From Aureimonas sp. SK2 (GTDB lineage Bacteria; Pseudomonadota; Alphaproteobacteria; Rhizobiales; Rhizobiaceae): a stretch of 64,000 nucleotides of DNA. Positions 63,408 to 64,000 of the stretch are shown piece by piece. The stretch covers positions 62,001-126,000 of the forward strand of contig NZ_JAPZDS010000013.1 in assembly GCF_029813115.1 (NCBI RefSeq), written 5' to 3'. How positions within the stretch are numbered: the stretch's first letter is position 1; every line of letters begins with the position of its first letter. The notes under the pieces are model-generated. The model saw nothing but the letters and a program-made list of their open reading frames with translations, made no database searches and was not told the DNA's origin. The position numbers and the translations under genes are program-made.

Positions 63408-63824
63408 ATGGCCGACTATTTCACCCATTTCTCGTGCCTGCTCAACGTCGGCACGCCCGAGAACGCCGCCCGCGCGCTCGACCTCTACAATCACCTGTCC
63501 GCGGACGGCGCATCGGAGGAACCGCCCTCCGAAGGCTTCCTCCTCTCAATCCAGCCCGAGCACGGCGGAACCCAGCTCTGGATGCGCGACGACGTGACCG
63601 GCGATCCCGAACGGCTGATCCAGTTCGTGAAGCGCTGCGCCGCCGAATTCGGCCTGACCGGCCGCTGGGGTTTTCAATATGCCAACACCTGCTCGAAGCC
63701 CCGGCTCGATGGCTTCGGCGGCGGCGCGCATGTCGTCGATCTCACCACCGGCGAGACCGTGGACTGGATCTACACCGATGGTTGGCTCGACCAGACCATC
63801 TCCGGCGAGGGAGGTCCGTTATGA
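63408..63824 (+). CDS. Hypothetical protein of the mobile-element backbone, 138 residues
   Basis: Starts MADYFTHFSCLLNVGT after caggagcctgtt. The chain is acidic with an alpha/beta pattern: LLNVGTPENAARALDLYN, GTQLWMRDDVTGDPERLIQFVKRCAAEFG and GRWGFQYANTCSKPRLDGFGGGAHVVDL. No catalytic motif or membrane segment is seen. Similar proteins accompany ArdC and ParB-like genes on plasmids, where they have no known function. It overlaps the next gene by four bases. Confidence 0.75.
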   Translation: MADYFTHFSCLLNVGTPENAARALDLYNHLSADGASEEPPSEGFLLSIQPEHGGTQLWMRDDVTGDPERLIQFVKRCAAEFGLTGRWGFQYANTCSKPRLDGFGGGAHVVDLTTGETVDWIYTDGWLDQTISGEGGPL

Positions 63825-64000
63825 GCATCCCCTCCCATGCCCGAAGCAATTTCCAGACCCTGCTGCGCGCGGCGACCGACGGCAACCTCGCCCTGATGGA
63901 ATGCCTCGACGCCGTGACGGGAAGCCCACGCTACGTCCTCTGCGCCGTAGGGCGGGACAACGGCGATTACGTGTTCACGCCATTCGGCCATCTCGCCGAC
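63821..64000 (+). CDS. Hypothetical protein of the mobile-element backbone (partial)
   Basis: The first 60 codons are present: MSIPSHARSNFQTLLRAA, then DGNLALMECLDAVTGSPRYVLCAVGRDNGDYVFTPFGHLAD. The wording fits a short plasmid-borne family (possibly DUF6117) that follows ArdC/ParB genes, but I am not sure of the number. The ATG overlaps the previous stop (ATGA), and the frame is open to the right edge. Confidence 0.7.
   Translation, partial: MSIPSHARSNFQTLLRAATDGNLALMECLDAVTGSPRYVLCAVGRDNGDYVFTPFGHLAD

Overview
The window is a very GC-rich bacterial chromosome segment with short intergenic gaps, many 1-8 base gene overlaps, several TTG starts and alphaproteobacterial hallmarks: a DUF1476 (ATP synthase zeta-like) protein, an NDUFA9-like epimerase, a LOV histidine kinase and lutABC-type lactate genes. 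It best fits a heterotrophic, aerobic member of the Hyphomicrobiales or a close relative; the genus cannot be told from the sequence alone.

Positions 1-12679 hold the 3' part of a caa3-type cytochrome oxidase operon (ctaC, ctaD cut by the window edge), two small proteins (one ribosome-modulation-factor-like), a lutABC lactate operon, a LOV blue-light histidine kinase divergent from a lone receiver protein, the pabB-pabA pair for p-aminobenzoate, small acidic proteins, an endonuclease III-like glycosylase and a LysR regulator. Positions 12803-22694 hold a glyoxalase/esterase pair divergent from that LysR, an ABC exporter with a secreted lipocalin-like partner (AttEFGH-like), a 3-oxoacid CoA-transferase, a PAS-LuxR regulator, a short RNase D and a DUF1476 protein.

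Positions 22756-29973 form a 5-oxoproline-type locus: an NRAMP-like permease, pxpA, a DUF1445 protein, a pxpB-pxpC fusion and a biotin carboxylase/biotin carrier protein, divergent from a GntR regulator. The fusion plus the biotin protein together resemble a split urea-carboxylase. Positions 30123-38530 carry redox enzymes, transporters and their regulators, a TetR gene with two matching palindromic operators, several tiny genes, and deoC.

Positions 38524-50538 are an amino-sugar / cell-wall-sugar locus: nagA, a SIS isomerase/deaminase, a GntR regulator and a BadF-type kinase run leftward; a murQ-like SIS protein, a sugar ABC transporter, a Gfo/Idh oxidoreductase, a ROK kinase and a CutC protein run rightward. 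Together they could import and phosphorylate GlcNAc/MurNAc-type sugars and feed them to fructose-6-phosphate. Positions 50761-56934 are housekeeping: tRNA-Leu, the NDUFA9-like protein, uppP, a GST, queG, a pentapeptide-like repeat protein, an epimerase and a small RlpA.

At about 57.1 kb the character changes. A decayed tRNA-Arg(CCG) is followed by an intact one, then by less GC-rich DNA carrying a two-gene operon (HNH nuclease-like protein plus DUF4238 protein), and then by an ArdC-like metallopeptidase and a large ParB-like protein, each preceded by the same structured 81-base leader. This looks like the tRNA end of an integrative or plasmid-derived element that runs off the right edge. The HNH-DUF4238 pair and the paired RNA leaders are the most novel-looking items.
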